This document shows, one piece after another, positions 39,619-48,576 of a stretch of 64,000 nucleotides of DNA (position 1 is its first letter; each line of letters begins with the position of its first letter). The DNA lies in contig NZ_JANTHZ010000001.1 of assembly GCF_024752355.1 (NCBI RefSeq), forward strand, positions 124,001 through 188,000. The letters are read 5' to 3'. The position numbers were made by a program, and so were the translations under genes. Under the pieces are notes generated by a model, which had not been told where the DNA came from, ran no database searches, and was given only the letters and a program-made list of their open reading frames with translations. The stretch is from Ancylobacter mangrovi (GTDB lineage: Bacteria > Pseudomonadota > Alphaproteobacteria > Rhizobiales > Xanthobacteraceae).

Positions 39619-41142
39619 CTAATCCGTCACCACTACCGACTCGCGGCCGATCAGCCGCGAGAGGGTCTTCAGCCGGTTGGCGATGCGCTCGCTGCCGAGC
39701 GGCGCCAGGTCGCCCTTGAGCTGGAGCAGCAGCCGGCCCTTGTCGACGGTGAGCGGGGCCAGCGGCAGCGTGCCCGGCATCGCCGCCGAGAGGATGTAGC
39801 CAACCCGCATCGCCGCGCCGAGGATGCGGGCCCGGTCGAGCAGGCGCGCGGAGACAAGCTCGCGGATGCGCGGCGACAAATCCTCGTCCACCAGTCCCAT
39901 GTGCCGGTAGTAGATCGCCAGCGCGAGGAACGCCCGGCCGGGATGGTCGACGCCGATGAAAGCGGCGTGGGCGATGAGGTTGAGGCTCTGCTCGCCGCGA
40001 TAGTCGGGATGCGCGCGCCAGCTTATGTCCGCGAGCAGGCAGGCGGCATGGCGCAGGTGCATCTCCTCGACCGTCTCATCGATGCCGGAGGAGGCCATGA
40101 AGCGGTCGGTCCACTCGATCAGCTCCCAGCCATGGGCGGGCGAGCGGGAGCGGATCTCGTTCAGCTCCGCCGAGGCGGTGATCAGCGGGTCGGCCTGGCG
40201 GTGCTCGTCGTCGAGCAGCTCGTAGAGCAATCCCTCGCGCACGCCCTGGGCGGACAGGTAGATGGAGGACGGCTTGCCGATGCGGATGATGGTCTCCAGC
40301 ACCACCGCGCCATAGGCGAGCAGCGGGCGGCGCGTGTCCGACACCGTCTCGATGCGCGAGAGCGTGTCGACCGGCACGCGGCGCAGCAGCCTCACGAACT
40401 CCAGCGCCTCCTTGGCGGGGATGACGTAGCCGTGCATCACATGCAGCGGGTAGCCGCGCTGGAACATGTGCAGCCGCGCCAGCGCGCGCCAGGTGCCGCC
40501 AACGGCGTAGAAGGTCCGCCCCTTCAGGTGCTGGAGATGCGGCTCCTTGGCCAGCGTCTCCTTGACGATCTTCTCCGCCTTCTTCAGCGAGCGGCCGGAG
40601 GTATCCTGCAAGGCGAGGCCGCCGAGCGGGAAGGTGACGCCCGAGCCGATGCGGTGGCCGTGCACGTCGGCAAGCTCCAGCGAACCGCCGCCAAGGTCGC
40701 CGACCACGCCATTGGCCCGGTGCACGCCCGACAGCACGCCGAGCGCGGAAAGCTGCGCCTCCCGCTTGCCCGAGAGCAGCTCGACATCGGTGCGGCAGAT
40801 GTCGGCGCACGCCTTGACGAATTCCGGCCCGTTGCTGGCGTCGCGCGCCGCCGCGGTGGCCAGCACGTAGAGCTTGCCCACCCCCATGCGGTCGCACAGC
40901 ACGCGGAAGCGCCGCAGGGTGGTGAGCGCCTTCTCCACCGCGTCGGCGTTCAGCCGGCCGGTCGTCGCCACTTCGCGGCCGAGGCCGCAGGAGGCCTTCT
41001 CGTTGAAGATCGGCGTCGGCGAACGCGTCAGCCGCTCATAGACGACGAGGCGCACAGAGTTGGAGCCGATGTCGATGACCGCCACCGGCTCGCCCGTGAC
41101 CAGGCACGTCGAGGGCACGCCCTCCCCGTGAACGTCACTCAT
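39619..41142 (-). CDS. ppx: Exopolyphosphatase (Ppx/GppA family)
   Basis: Hydrolyses inorganic polyphosphate, or pppGpp in the GppA branch. The 507 residues contain the actin-like ATPase start AVIDIGSNSVRLVVYE, the VLATAAARDASNGPEF segment, DLGGGSLELADV, and the C-terminal HD-like region (HAACLLADISWRAHP). It starts only four bases after the ppk stop, so polyphosphate synthesis and breakdown are encoded in one transcript. The start at 41142 is the first ATG; an upstream GTG extension would overlap ppk by about 60 bases. Confidence 0.93.
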   Translation of the reverse strand: MSDVHGEGVPSTCLVTGEPVAVIDIGSNSVRLVVYERLTRSPTPIFNEKASCGLGREVATTGRLNADAVEKALTTLRRFRVLCDRMGVGKLYVLATAAARDASNGPEFVKACADICRTDVELLSGKREAQLSALGVLSGVHRANGVVGDLGGGSLELADVHGHRIGSGVTFPLGGLALQDTSGRSLKKAEKIVKETLAKEPHLQHLKGRTFYAVGGTWRALARLHMFQRGYPLHVMHGYVIPAKEALEFVRLLRRVPVDTLSRIETVSDTRRPLLAYGAVVLETIIRIGKPSSIYLSAQGVREGLLYELLDDEHRQADPLITASAELNEIRSRSPAHGWELIEWTDRFMASSGIDETVEEMHLRHAACLLADISWRAHPDYRGEQSLNLIAHAAFIGVDHPGRAFLALAIYYRHMGLVDEDLSPRIRELVSARLLDRARILGAAMRVGYILSAAMPGTLPLAPLTVDKGRLLLQLKGDLAPLGSERIANRLKTLSRLIGRESVVVTD

Positions 41143-41146
41143 ATGG

Positions 41147-43441
41147 TCACGCGCGATCGCGACGGCGGACAAGCTTGCGCGGAGACGATTCTTTGAGCGA
41201 CTTGCCACGTCCGGACAGACTCGGATTGGTCATGAAGTACTGCTGGGCGTTGAAGCTTTCCTCGCCCTCGGCCGGCACTATGCGTTGCGAACTGCCATCG
41301 GGCAACACGCGCCAGCTCTGTTCGTTGTCCTGCAGGTTGGCGACCATGATCTGGTCGAGGATCTGCATGTGGACGGTCGGGTTGAGGATCGGGCACAGCG
41401 ATTCGACCCGGCGGTCGAGGTTGCGCGGCATCAGGTCGGCCGAGGAAATGTAGAGCGCCGCTTCGGGATGCGGCAGGCCGTGGCCGTTGGCGAAGGCGTA
41501 GATGCGCGGGTGCTCGAGGAAGCGCCCGACGATCGATTTCGCCCGGATGTTGTCGGAAAGGCCCGGCACGCCGGGGCGCAGGCAGCAGATGCCGCGCACC
41601 ACGATGTCGACCGAGACGCCGTGCTGGCTGGCGCGGTAGAGCGCGTCGATGACGGTCGGGTCGACCAGCGCGTTCATCTTGAGCCAGATCGCGGCCGGCT
41701 TGCCGGCCTGGGCGAACTCGATCTCGCGGTCGATGTGGTCGAGGATGCGCTTCTTCAGCGTCAGCGGCGCGATCGCCATCGCCTCGAGCTCGGCCGGCTC
41801 GGCATAGCCGGTGATGTAGTTGAAGATGCGCGCGACGTCGTGGCAGATCACCGGGTCGGCGGTGAAGAACGACAGGTCCGTGTAGATGCGGGCCGTGATG
41901 GGGTGATAGTTGCCGGTGCCGACGTGGCAGTAGCTGGCGAGCTGGCCGCCCTCGCGGCGCACCACCAGCGAGAGCTTGGCGTGGGTCTTCAGCTCCAGGA
42001 AGCCGAACACCACCTGCACGCCCGCGCGCTCGAGGTCGCGCGCCCAGCGGATGTTCGCCTCCTCGTCGAAGCGGGCCTTCAGCTCCACCAGCGCGGTGAC
42101 CGACTTGCCGGCCTCGGCCGCCTCGGCCAGCGCCTTGACGATCGGGCTGTCGGAGGAGGTGCGGTAGAGCGTCTGCTTGATGGCGACGACGTTGGGGTCG
42201 CGCGCCGCCTGGCGCAGGAACTGCACCACCACGTCGAACGATTCATAGGGGTGATGGACCACGAGGTCCTTCTCGCGGATCGCCGCGAAGCAGTCGCCCG
42301 CGTGGTCGCGGATGCGCTCGGGAAAGCGCGGATTGTAGGGCTTGAACTTGAGGTCCGGCCGATCGACGCCGACGAGCTGGCTGAACTCGTTCAGCGCCAG
42401 CACGCCGTCGACGAGGAAGATCTCGTCGTCGCTGACCCCCAGCTCGCGCGCCACGAAGTTGCGCAGCTCCTCCGGCATCGAGCCGTCGATCTCGAGGCGG
42501 ATCACCTGCCCGAGGCGCCGGCGCTTCAGCGCCGTCTCGAACTGGCGCATCAGGTCCTCGGCCTCTTCCTCGACTTCGAGGTCGCTGTCGCGGATGACGC
42601 GGAAGCCGCCCTGCCCCTTCACCTGGTAGCCGGGAAACAGGCGGCCGATGAACAGGCCGATCATCTGCTCCAGCGTGATGAAGCGCTGCGCGCCGTCCTC
42701 GCTGTCGGGCAGGCGGATGAAGCGGTCGACCTTGGCCGGCACGCGGATCAGCGCGTTCATCGCCCGCCCGTCATGGATGCGCGAGAGCTGCAGCCCCAGC
42801 GAGAAGCCGAGATTGGGAATGAACGGGAACGGATGCGCCGGGTCGATGGCGAGCGGCGTCAGCACCGGAAAGACGTAGGACAGGAAAAACTCGTCGAGCA
42901 CGGCCCGGTCGGCCTTGGTCACGTCGGGCCCGTCGACCAGCACGATGGCGTTGGCGATCAGCTGGCCGCGCAGCTCGCGCCAGCGCGCCTGCTGGTCCTC
43001 GGCGAGCTCGGCTACCGCCGCGCCGATGAGGGGGAGCTGCTCGGCCGGAGTGAGCCCGTCCGGGCTGCGCCCGCCATAGCCGCCGCGCACCTGCTCCTTC
43101 AGGCCGGCGACGCGGACCATGAAGAACTCGTCGAGATTGTTCGCCGAGATGGAGAGGAAGCGCAGTTGCTCCAGCAGCGGATGGGCGCTGTTGGCCGCCT
43201 CCTCCAGCACGCGGCGGTTGAACTGCAGCCAGGAGAGCTCGCGGTTGATGAAGCGCTCCGGGGACGCCATGAGGTCGTCGGTCAGCCCCGTCGAGACCGG
43301 GACTTCCTCGACCCGGTCGATCAGGACCTCGGTCACCGGCTGCGATTCGGTATTCGCCACGGTCTCCACTCCATCCTTCTTGCGGCTCACACGCCTTTTC
43401 CGGCCGGAAGGTCGCCGGGCTTCGTGACGGCGGGATGACAT
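41147..43441 (-). CDS. ppk: Polyphosphate kinase 1
   Basis: Reversibly transfers the ATP gamma-phosphate into polyphosphate chains. At 764 residues it has the PPK1 layout: an N-terminal helical domain ([19 protein letters not shown]), the [18 protein letters not shown] segment, and the catalytic core with [14 protein letters not shown] and the phosphorylated-histidine region [10 protein letters not shown]. It ends [11 protein letters not shown]. The first about 40 residues are basic and not conserved, so a start inside them is possible; 43441 is the first ATG. It follows hda closely and precedes ppx by four bases. Confidence 0.96.
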   Translation of the reverse strand: MSSRRHEARRPSGRKRRVSRKKDGVETVANTESQPVTEVLIDRVEEVPVSTGLTDDLMASPERFINRELSWLQFNRRVLEEAANSAHPLLEQLRFLSISANNLDEFFMVRVAGLKEQVRGGYGGRSPDGLTPAEQLPLIGAAVAELAEDQQARWRELRGQLIANAIVLVDGPDVTKADRAVLDEFFLSYVFPVLTPLAIDPAHPFPFIPNLGFSLGLQLSRIHDGRAMNALIRVPAKVDRFIRLPDSEDGAQRFITLEQMIGLFIGRLFPGYQVKGQGGFRVIRDSDLEVEEEAEDLMRQFETALKRRRLGQVIRLEIDGSMPEELRNFVARELGVSDDEIFLVDGVLALNEFSQLVGVDRPDLKFKPYNPRFPERIRDHAGDCFAAIREKDLVVHHPYESFDVVVQFLRQAARDPNVVAIKQTLYRTSSDSPIVKALAEAAEAGKSVTALVELKARFDEEANIRWARDLERAGVQVVFGFLELKTHAKLSLVVRREGGQLASYCHVGTGNYHPITARIYTDLSFFTADPVICHDVARIFNYITGYAEPAELEAMAIAPLTLKKRILDHIDREIEFAQAGKPAAIWLKMNALVDPTVIDALYRASQHGVSVDIVVRGICCLRPGVPGLSDNIRAKSIVGRFLEHPRIYAFANGHGLPHPEAALYISSADLMPRNLDRRVESLCPILNPTVHMQILDQIMVANLQDNEQSWRVLPDGSSQRIVPAEGEESFNAQQYFMTNPSLSGRGKSLKESSPRKLVRRRDRA

Positions 43442-43459
43442 GGACAGACTAACCTATCG

Positions 43460-44185
43460 TCAAGTCGTTTCGGCACGATCGGATAGCGTGTCGTCATCAC
43501 TATCCTGCGCCTGGGAACGGGCGCGGAGCAACTCTGAAGCGAGCGCGCGCGTGAGGGGGCGCTTGCGCGCCAGGGCTTCGCGGTCGAGCTGGGCGACCAC
43601 GTCGCGCAGCGCGCCGATGGAACGGTCGACGCGGGTCAGCAGGTAGGCGAGCAGCCCCTCGTCCGGCGTGATCTGGCGGTCGGCGAACAGCTTGAGGGCC
43701 ACCGCCGCCAGCAGCGCGTCGTCCGGCACGCCGAGCGTCACCGCCGGCATGGCGCGAAGGCGCGAGGCGAGGTCGCGCGTCGCCACCGTGTCCGCCAGCA
43801 TCGCCGGCACCCGCGGCGCGGTCACCAGCATGCTGGCGCGGTGCTCCGTGACGAGGTTGAAGAGGTGGAACAGCGCCGCCTCGGGCACCGGCCCGTCGCC
43901 GAGATTCTCCAGCACCACCGCGCCGGACGAAACCAGCTTCGGCAGGTCGGCGGCGCCGAGATCGGCGGTGCGTACCGTCGCCGCGCCGCTGCGCTCGGCG
44001 AACAGGGCGGCGAGGTGCGACTTGCCCGAGCCGGGCGGGCCGACCAGCGCTACCGAGAGCGCCGGCCAGTCCGGCCAGGCATCGACGAGCGCCAGCGCCG
44101 CCTCATTGGCGGGACCGGGCAGGAAATCGTCCCGCGCCCGGCTTTCGACATGGGGCAGGTCGAAGGGAATCTGCTGCTGCGGCAT
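43460..44185 (-). CDS. hda: DnaA regulatory inactivator, HdaA type
   Basis: AAA+ protein that, with the sliding clamp, promotes hydrolysis of ATP-DnaA and prevents re-initiation of replication. The 241-residue protein has an N-terminal clamp-binding peptide (QQIPFDL), Walker A GPPGSGKSH at 49-56, a degenerate Walker B (VVLENLG) and sensor II region (SRLRAMP). It lacks the DnaA DNA-binding domain. The start at 44185 lies two bases after the perM stop, which suggests translational coupling. In this lineage hdaA is commonly followed by ppk; here the gap is 18 bases. Confidence 0.9.
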   Translation of the reverse strand: MPQQQIPFDLPHVESRARDDFLPGPANEAALALVDAWPDWPALSVALVGPPGSGKSHLAALFAERSGAATVRTADLGAADLPKLVSSGAVVLENLGDGPVPEAALFHLFNLVTEHRASMLVTAPRVPAMLADTVATRDLASRLRAMPAVTLGVPDDALLAAVALKLFADRQITPDEGLLAYLLTRVDRSIGALRDVVAQLDREALARKRPLTRALASELLRARSQAQDSDDDTLSDRAETT

Positions 44186-44187
44186 GA

Positions 44188-45315
44188 TCAGGGCGCCTGA
44201 ATCCGCCGCGGCTGCGGCGCGGCGAGCGTACGGGTGCCCGCCTCGGGCGGACGCTCCTCTTCGCCGGTGTAGAGCGGGCTCTCCAGATAGCGCGAGATGG
44301 CGAAGCGCACGATCACGCCGGCCGCCGCCGCCAGCGGCACCGCGAGCAGCAGGCCGAGGAAGCCGAGCAGGTAGCCGAAGGCGAGCAGCGCGAACATCAG
44401 CCACACCGGGTGCAGGCCGACGCTGTTGCCCACCAGCTTGGGAGAGAGAATGTAGCCCTCGATGAACTGGCCGAAGATGAAGATGCCGATGACGATGGCG
44501 ATCATCGTGTAGTCCGGGAAGAACTGGACGATGGCGACGCCGCCCGCCAGCACCAGCCCGGTCAGCGAGCCGACATAGGGGATGAAGGTGATGATCCCCG
44601 ACACGAAGCCGATGACGAAGCCGAAATTCAGCCCGGTCATGGTGAGGCTGATGGCGTAGAAGCTGCCGAGGATCAGGCACACCATGGACTGGCCGCGCAC
44701 GAAGCCGGCGATGGCCTTGTCCATCTGCCGGGCGAGGCTGCGGATCACGTCGCGATTGTGCAGCGGCAGCCAGGAATCGACCTTGTCCACCATGTGGTTC
44801 CAGTCGTTGAGGATGTAGAAGGCGACCACCGGCGTGATGACCAGCAGGGAGAACACCGAGATCAGCGCCTGCCCGCCGGTCCACAGCCCCTGGATCAGGG
44901 TCAGCATGTAGGTGGCGCCCTGCGACACCAGCTCGTTCAGCCCCTGCTGGATGCTCGGCAGTCGGTCGCCGACGAAGTCGCGCAGCCACGTGCCGCCCTC
45001 GCCCGCGAGCATGTTCTGCAGCCGCACGATGTAGTCCGGCAGCCGCTGGATGAAGGCGGCGAGCTGGGAGCCGAAGATCGGCAGCACCAGCAGCATCAGC
45101 ATGATAGCGACCAGCAGCGTCAGCCCGATCGCGGCCAGCGAGCCGACCAGCCGGTTCACGCCCCACCCCTCCAGCCGCGTCGTCACCGGGTTGAGGAAAT
45201 AGGCCAGGGCGAGACCGGCGACGAACGGCAGCAGCACGCTGCTGAGCAGCCATGCGGCGGCGATCACCACCGCCAGCACGGTCAGCCAGAAGGTCACCTG
45301 CTTGTGCCAGGCCAT
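44188..45315 (-). CDS. AI-2E family transporter (PerM-like)
   Basis: A 375-residue inner-membrane protein with about eight membrane segments: a hydrophobic pair near residues 10-50, a periplasmic or cytoplasmic helical middle (IQRLPDYIVRLQNML), then the conserved GFVSGIITFIPYVGSLTGLV and FIFGQFIEGYILSPKLVGNSVGLHPVW. These are the defining motifs of the AI-2E/PerM family. Substrates differ between members (signals, Na+/H+ exchange, permease) so none is assigned. The start at 45315 follows GAGGAAAAGG. It heads the perM-hda-ppk-ppx transcript. Confidence 0.88.
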   Translation of the reverse strand: MAWHKQVTFWLTVLAVVIAAAWLLSSVLLPFVAGLALAYFLNPVTTRLEGWGVNRLVGSLAAIGLTLLVAIMLMLLVLPIFGSQLAAFIQRLPDYIVRLQNMLAGEGGTWLRDFVGDRLPSIQQGLNELVSQGATYMLTLIQGLWTGGQALISVFSLLVITPVVAFYILNDWNHMVDKVDSWLPLHNRDVIRSLARQMDKAIAGFVRGQSMVCLILGSFYAISLTMTGLNFGFVIGFVSGIITFIPYVGSLTGLVLAGGVAIVQFFPDYTMIAIVIGIFIFGQFIEGYILSPKLVGNSVGLHPVWLMFALLAFGYLLGFLGLLLAVPLAAAAGVIVRFAISRYLESPLYTGEEERPPEAGTRTLAAPQPRRIQAP

Positions 45316-45586
45316 GCGCCGCCTTTTCCTCTCGCGTTGCGGTCTAAACGTAACGTCCTCACCAATAGATACAGAAAAAACACGTCGCCGCGATGTTCGC
45401 GTATGCAACATGGCATCCTATCGTCGCTATCCCCACGGATTTTCCCCGCAGCCCGGCGCCGGGGCCCGCCGTTGGACGCGACCGCGGCGGCATGGCACAA
45501 GGCGAGGTCGGCTTGACCGCCGACACCCCGCCCCTTCCGCCTGCCCCACCGCCCACCTCCCCTACGTCCGCCTCGCCGGCCCGATC

Positions 45587-46738
45587 ATGCGCACCTCCGT
45601 CATCACTTCCGCCGTCGTCGCTGCCCTGGTCGGGTTCGGCGGCACGCTCGCCCTCATCGTCGCGGCGGCGCAGGCGGTCGGCGCCACGCCGGCGCAGACC
45701 GCTTCCGGCGTGATCGGGCTGTGCCTGTCCATGGCCGCGACCAGCGCCTGGCTCGGCTGGCGCCACCGCATGCCGATCCTCGCCGCCTGGTCGACGCCCG
45801 GCGCCGCGCTGGTGGCCGGCTCGCACGGGCTCACCGCCGGCACGGCAGTCGGGGCCTTCCTCGTCGCCGGCGCGCTGATCCTGGTCACGGCGGCGGTAAA
45901 GCCGCTCGGCGCGCTGGTGCAGCGCCTGCCGGTCGCCATCGCCGCCGCCATGCTGGCGGGCGTGCTGTTCCGCTTCTGCACCTCGGTATTCCCCGCCGCG
46001 CAGGCGGACCCGCTGCTGGTGCTGCCGCTGATCGCGATCTTCCTGGTGGCGCGGCGCATCAACCCGTTCGGCGCGGTGCTTTCGGTGCTCGTCATCGGCG
46101 TCGCGCTCGCCTTCATGCTCGGGCGCGTCGGGCCCCTGCCCGGCCCGCTGCAGGCGCCGGTGGTCGAGCTGATCGTCCCCCGCTTCGACATCGAGGCGCT
46201 GGTCGGCGTGGCGGTGCCGCTCTTCATCGTCACCATGGCCTCGCAGAACCTTCCCGGCTTCGCGGTTCTGCAGGCCGCCGGCTACACGCCGCCGACGCAG
46301 TCGATCCTCGCCGTCACCGGCCTCGCCTCGCTCGTCACCGCCCCGTTCGGCTCGCTCACCTCCAATCTCGCCGCCATCACCGCCTCGATCTGCACCGGGC
46401 CGGACACCCATCCCGATCCGGCGAAACGCTGGCCGGCGAGCCTGTTCTACGCGCTGAGCTATCTCGTGCTGGCGGCGGGCGGTGCTTCGCTGGTGGCGCT
46501 GATCGCCGCGCTTCCGCCGGGGCTGGTCGCCACCTTCGCCGGCCTCGCCCTGCTCGCCCCGCTGGTCGGTGCGCTCGGCACCGCGATGGGCGACGTGGCG
46601 ATGCGCTTTCCCGCCGTACTGACGCTGGCGGTCACCTCCTCGGGCGTGTCGCTGCTCGGCGTCGGCTCGGCATTCTGGGGGCTGATGGCGGGTCTCGCCG
46701 CGCTCGGCATCGAGCGGGCCGGCCGGCGCGCGGCGTGA
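45587..46738 (+). CDS. benE: BenE family benzoate/aromatic transporter
   Basis: A 383-residue membrane protein with 11-12 hydrophobic segments and the BenE signatures AAWSTPGAALVAG, PVAIAAAMLAGVLF, IVTMASQNLPGFAVLQAAGY and GSLTSNLAAITASIC. In Acinetobacter BenE carries benzoate; the substrate here is not proven, and no benzoate catabolic genes are nearby. The ATG at 45587 is the only good start; typical members have about 15 more N-terminal residues, so a non-ATG upstream start is conceivable. Divergent from perM; purM follows after 80 bases. Confidence 0.88.
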   Translation: MRTSVITSAVVAALVGFGGTLALIVAAAQAVGATPAQTASGVIGLCLSMAATSAWLGWRHRMPILAAWSTPGAALVAGSHGLTAGTAVGAFLVAGALILVTAAVKPLGALVQRLPVAIAAAMLAGVLFRFCTSVFPAAQADPLLVLPLIAIFLVARRINPFGAVLSVLVIGVALAFMLGRVGPLPGPLQAPVVELIVPRFDIEALVGVAVPLFIVTMASQNLPGFAVLQAAGYTPPTQSILAVTGLASLVTAPFGSLTSNLAAITASICTGPDTHPDPAKRWPASLFYALSYLVLAAGGASLVALIAALPPGLVATFAGLALLAPLVGALGTAMGDVAMRFPAVLTLAVTSSGVSLLGVGSAFWGLMAGLAALGIERAGRRAA

Positions 46739-46818
46739 CGCTCGCCCGCCCCGCGCACAGCCCGCGCTTGCCGGAGCGGCGATAAGCGGCTAATCCGCCA
46801 CCGTTCCCGGGGGAAGAG

Positions 46819-47898
46819 ATGAGCGATACGGAAAAGGGCCTGAGCTATCGCGACGCGGGCGTCGACATCGACGCCGGCAACCGGCTTGTCGACCTCATCA
46901 AGCCGCTGGTGCGCGCCACCCGCCGCCCCGGCGCCGACGCCGAGATCGGCGGCTTCGGCGGCGTGTTCGATCCGAAAGCCGCGGGCTTCAAGGATCCGCT
47001 CATCGTCGCCACCACGGACGGCGTGGGCACCAAGCTGAAGATCGCCATCGAAACCGGCCGCCACGACACGATCGGCGTCGACCTCGTCGCCATGTGCGTC
47101 AACGACCTGATCGTGCAGGGCGCCGAGCCGCTGTTCTTCCTCGACTATTTCGCCACCGGCAAGCTGGCGCCGGACGTCGGCGCGGCGATCGTCGCCGGCA
47201 TCGCCCGCGCCTGCGCGGAAGCGGGCTGCGCGCTGATCGGCGGCGAGACGGCGGAGATGCCCGGCATGTATGCCGAGGGCGACTACGACCTCGCGGGCTT
47301 CTCGGTCGGTGCGGTCGAGCGTGGGGCGCTGCTGCCCTCGCCCAATGTGCGCCCCGGCGACGTGCTGCTGGGGCTCGCCTCCTCCGGCGTCCATTCGAAC
47401 GGCTATTCGCTGGTGCGCCGTATCGTCGAGCGCTCCGGCCTCGGCTGGGACGAGCCCGCCCCCTTCGCCCACGGCAAGACGCTGGGCGAGGCGCTGCTTA
47501 CCCCGACCCGGCTCTATGTGAAGTCCGCGCTCTCGGCCATCCGCGCGACCGGCAAGGTGAAGGCGCTCGCCCACATCACCGGCGGCGGGCTCACCGAGAA
47601 CCTGCCCCGCGTGCTGCCCAAGCACACGATCGGGCGCATCGACCTCGCCGTGCTGCCGGTGCCGCCGGTGTTCCGCTGGCTCGCGCAGATGGGCGACGTC
47701 GCGGGCGAGGAGATGCTGCGGGCCTTCAATTGCGGGATCGGCATGGTGGTGGTCTGCGCCCCGGAAGACACCGAGACCGTCGCCGACGCGTTTGCCGACG
47801 GCGGCGAGGAAGTGGTGCATCTGGGCTGCATCGAGCCCGGCGAGGGCGCCGCCCACACCGTCTATGACGGCATGCTCGACCTCAATTCGCCGCTGTGA
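46819..47898 (+). CDS. purM: Phosphoribosylformylglycinamidine cyclo-ligase (AIR synthetase)
   Basis: Fifth step of purine synthesis: ATP-dependent ring closure of FGAM to AIR. The 359-residue protein begins [18 protein letters not shown]. Motifs are [46 protein letters not shown], and the C-terminal [16 protein letters not shown] and [17 protein letters not shown] ribosome site lies just upstream. PurN follows after 13 bases, the standard pairing. Confidence 0.97.
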   Translation: MSDTEKGLSYRDAGVDIDAGNRLVDLIKPLVRATRRPGADAEIGGFGGVFDPKAAGFKDPLIVATTDGVGTKLKIAIETGRHDTIGVDLVAMCVNDLIVQGAEPLFFLDYFATGKLAPDVGAAIVAGIARACAEAGCALIGGETAEMPGMYAEGDYDLAGFSVGAVERGALLPSPNVRPGDVLLGLASSGVHSNGYSLVRRIVERSGLGWDEPAPFAHGKTLGEALLTPTRLYVKSALSAIRATGKVKALAHITGGGLTENLPRVLPKHTIGRIDLAVLPVPPVFRWLAQMGDVAGEEMLRAFNCGIGMVVVCAPEDTETVADAFADGGEEVVHLGCIEPGEGAAHTVYDGMLDLNSPL

Positions 47899-47911
47899 CG
47901 GAGAGCCGGCC

Positions 47912-48565
47912 GTGAGCAAGCCCCGCGTCGGCGTCCTCATCTCCGGGCGCGGTTCCAATATGATGTCGCTGATCGAGGCCGCCGCCGCGCCGGACTTTCC
48001 GGCCGAGATCGGCTGCGTCATCTCCAACCGGCCGGATGCCCACGGCGTGGTCCGGGCGCAGGCCGCGAACATCCCGACCCGCATCGTCGACCACAAGGCC
48101 TATGAGGACCGCTCGAGCTTCGACGCCGCGCTCGACGAGGCGCTGACCGAGGAGCAGATCGACGTGGTCTGCCTCGCCGGCTTCATGCGGCTGCTGACCC
48201 GGGCCCTCGTGATGAAGTGGACCGGGCGGATGATCAACATCCACCCCGCCCTGCTGCCGAGCTTCAAGGGGCTTAACACCCATGAGCGGGCGCTGGCCGA
48301 GGGCGTGAAGATCCACGGCTGCACCGTGCATTTCGTCACCCCGGAGATGGATGTCGGCCCGATCCTCATCCAGGCCGCGGTGCCGGTGCTGGAGGACGAC
48401 ACGCCCGGCTCGCTCGGCGCGCGGGTGCTGGAGCAGGAGCACCTCGTCTATCCGCAGGCGCTGCGCATGGTGTGCGAGGGCCGCGCCCGGCTGGAGAACG
48501 GACGGGTGGTGATCGACGGGTTCGAGATGGCCCCGCCGCCGCTGGTGGTGCCCCCGCTGGGCTGA
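47912..48565 (+). CDS. purN: Phosphoribosylglycinamide formyltransferase
   Basis: Third step of purine synthesis, transferring a formyl group from 10-formyl-THF to GAR. The 217-residue protein has the phosphate loop SGRGSNM (11-17), LAGFMRLL, the catalytic NIHPALLPSFKG (Asn and His), and HFVTPEMDVGPI with the catalytic Asp. It starts with GTG at 47912, preceded by GGAG. It ends with a short proline-rich tail (APPPLVVPPLG). It is co-transcribed with purM. Confidence 0.96.
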   Translation: MSKPRVGVLISGRGSNMMSLIEAAAAPDFPAEIGCVISNRPDAHGVVRAQAANIPTRIVDHKAYEDRSSFDAALDEALTEEQIDVVCLAGFMRLLTRALVMKWTGRMINIHPALLPSFKGLNTHERALAEGVKIHGCTVHFVTPEMDVGPILIQAAVPVLEDDTPGSLGARVLEQEHLVYPQALRMVCEGRARLENGRVVIDGFEMAPPPLVVPPLG

Positions 48566-48576
48566 GGCGGGCGGCT

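Noticed and set aside
44188-45253. Apparent 597-codon fusion of hda with an upstream Arg/Ala-rich segment
   Set aside because: The upstream part is a shifted frame of the AI-2E transporter. Only the HdaA part from 44185 shows family features.
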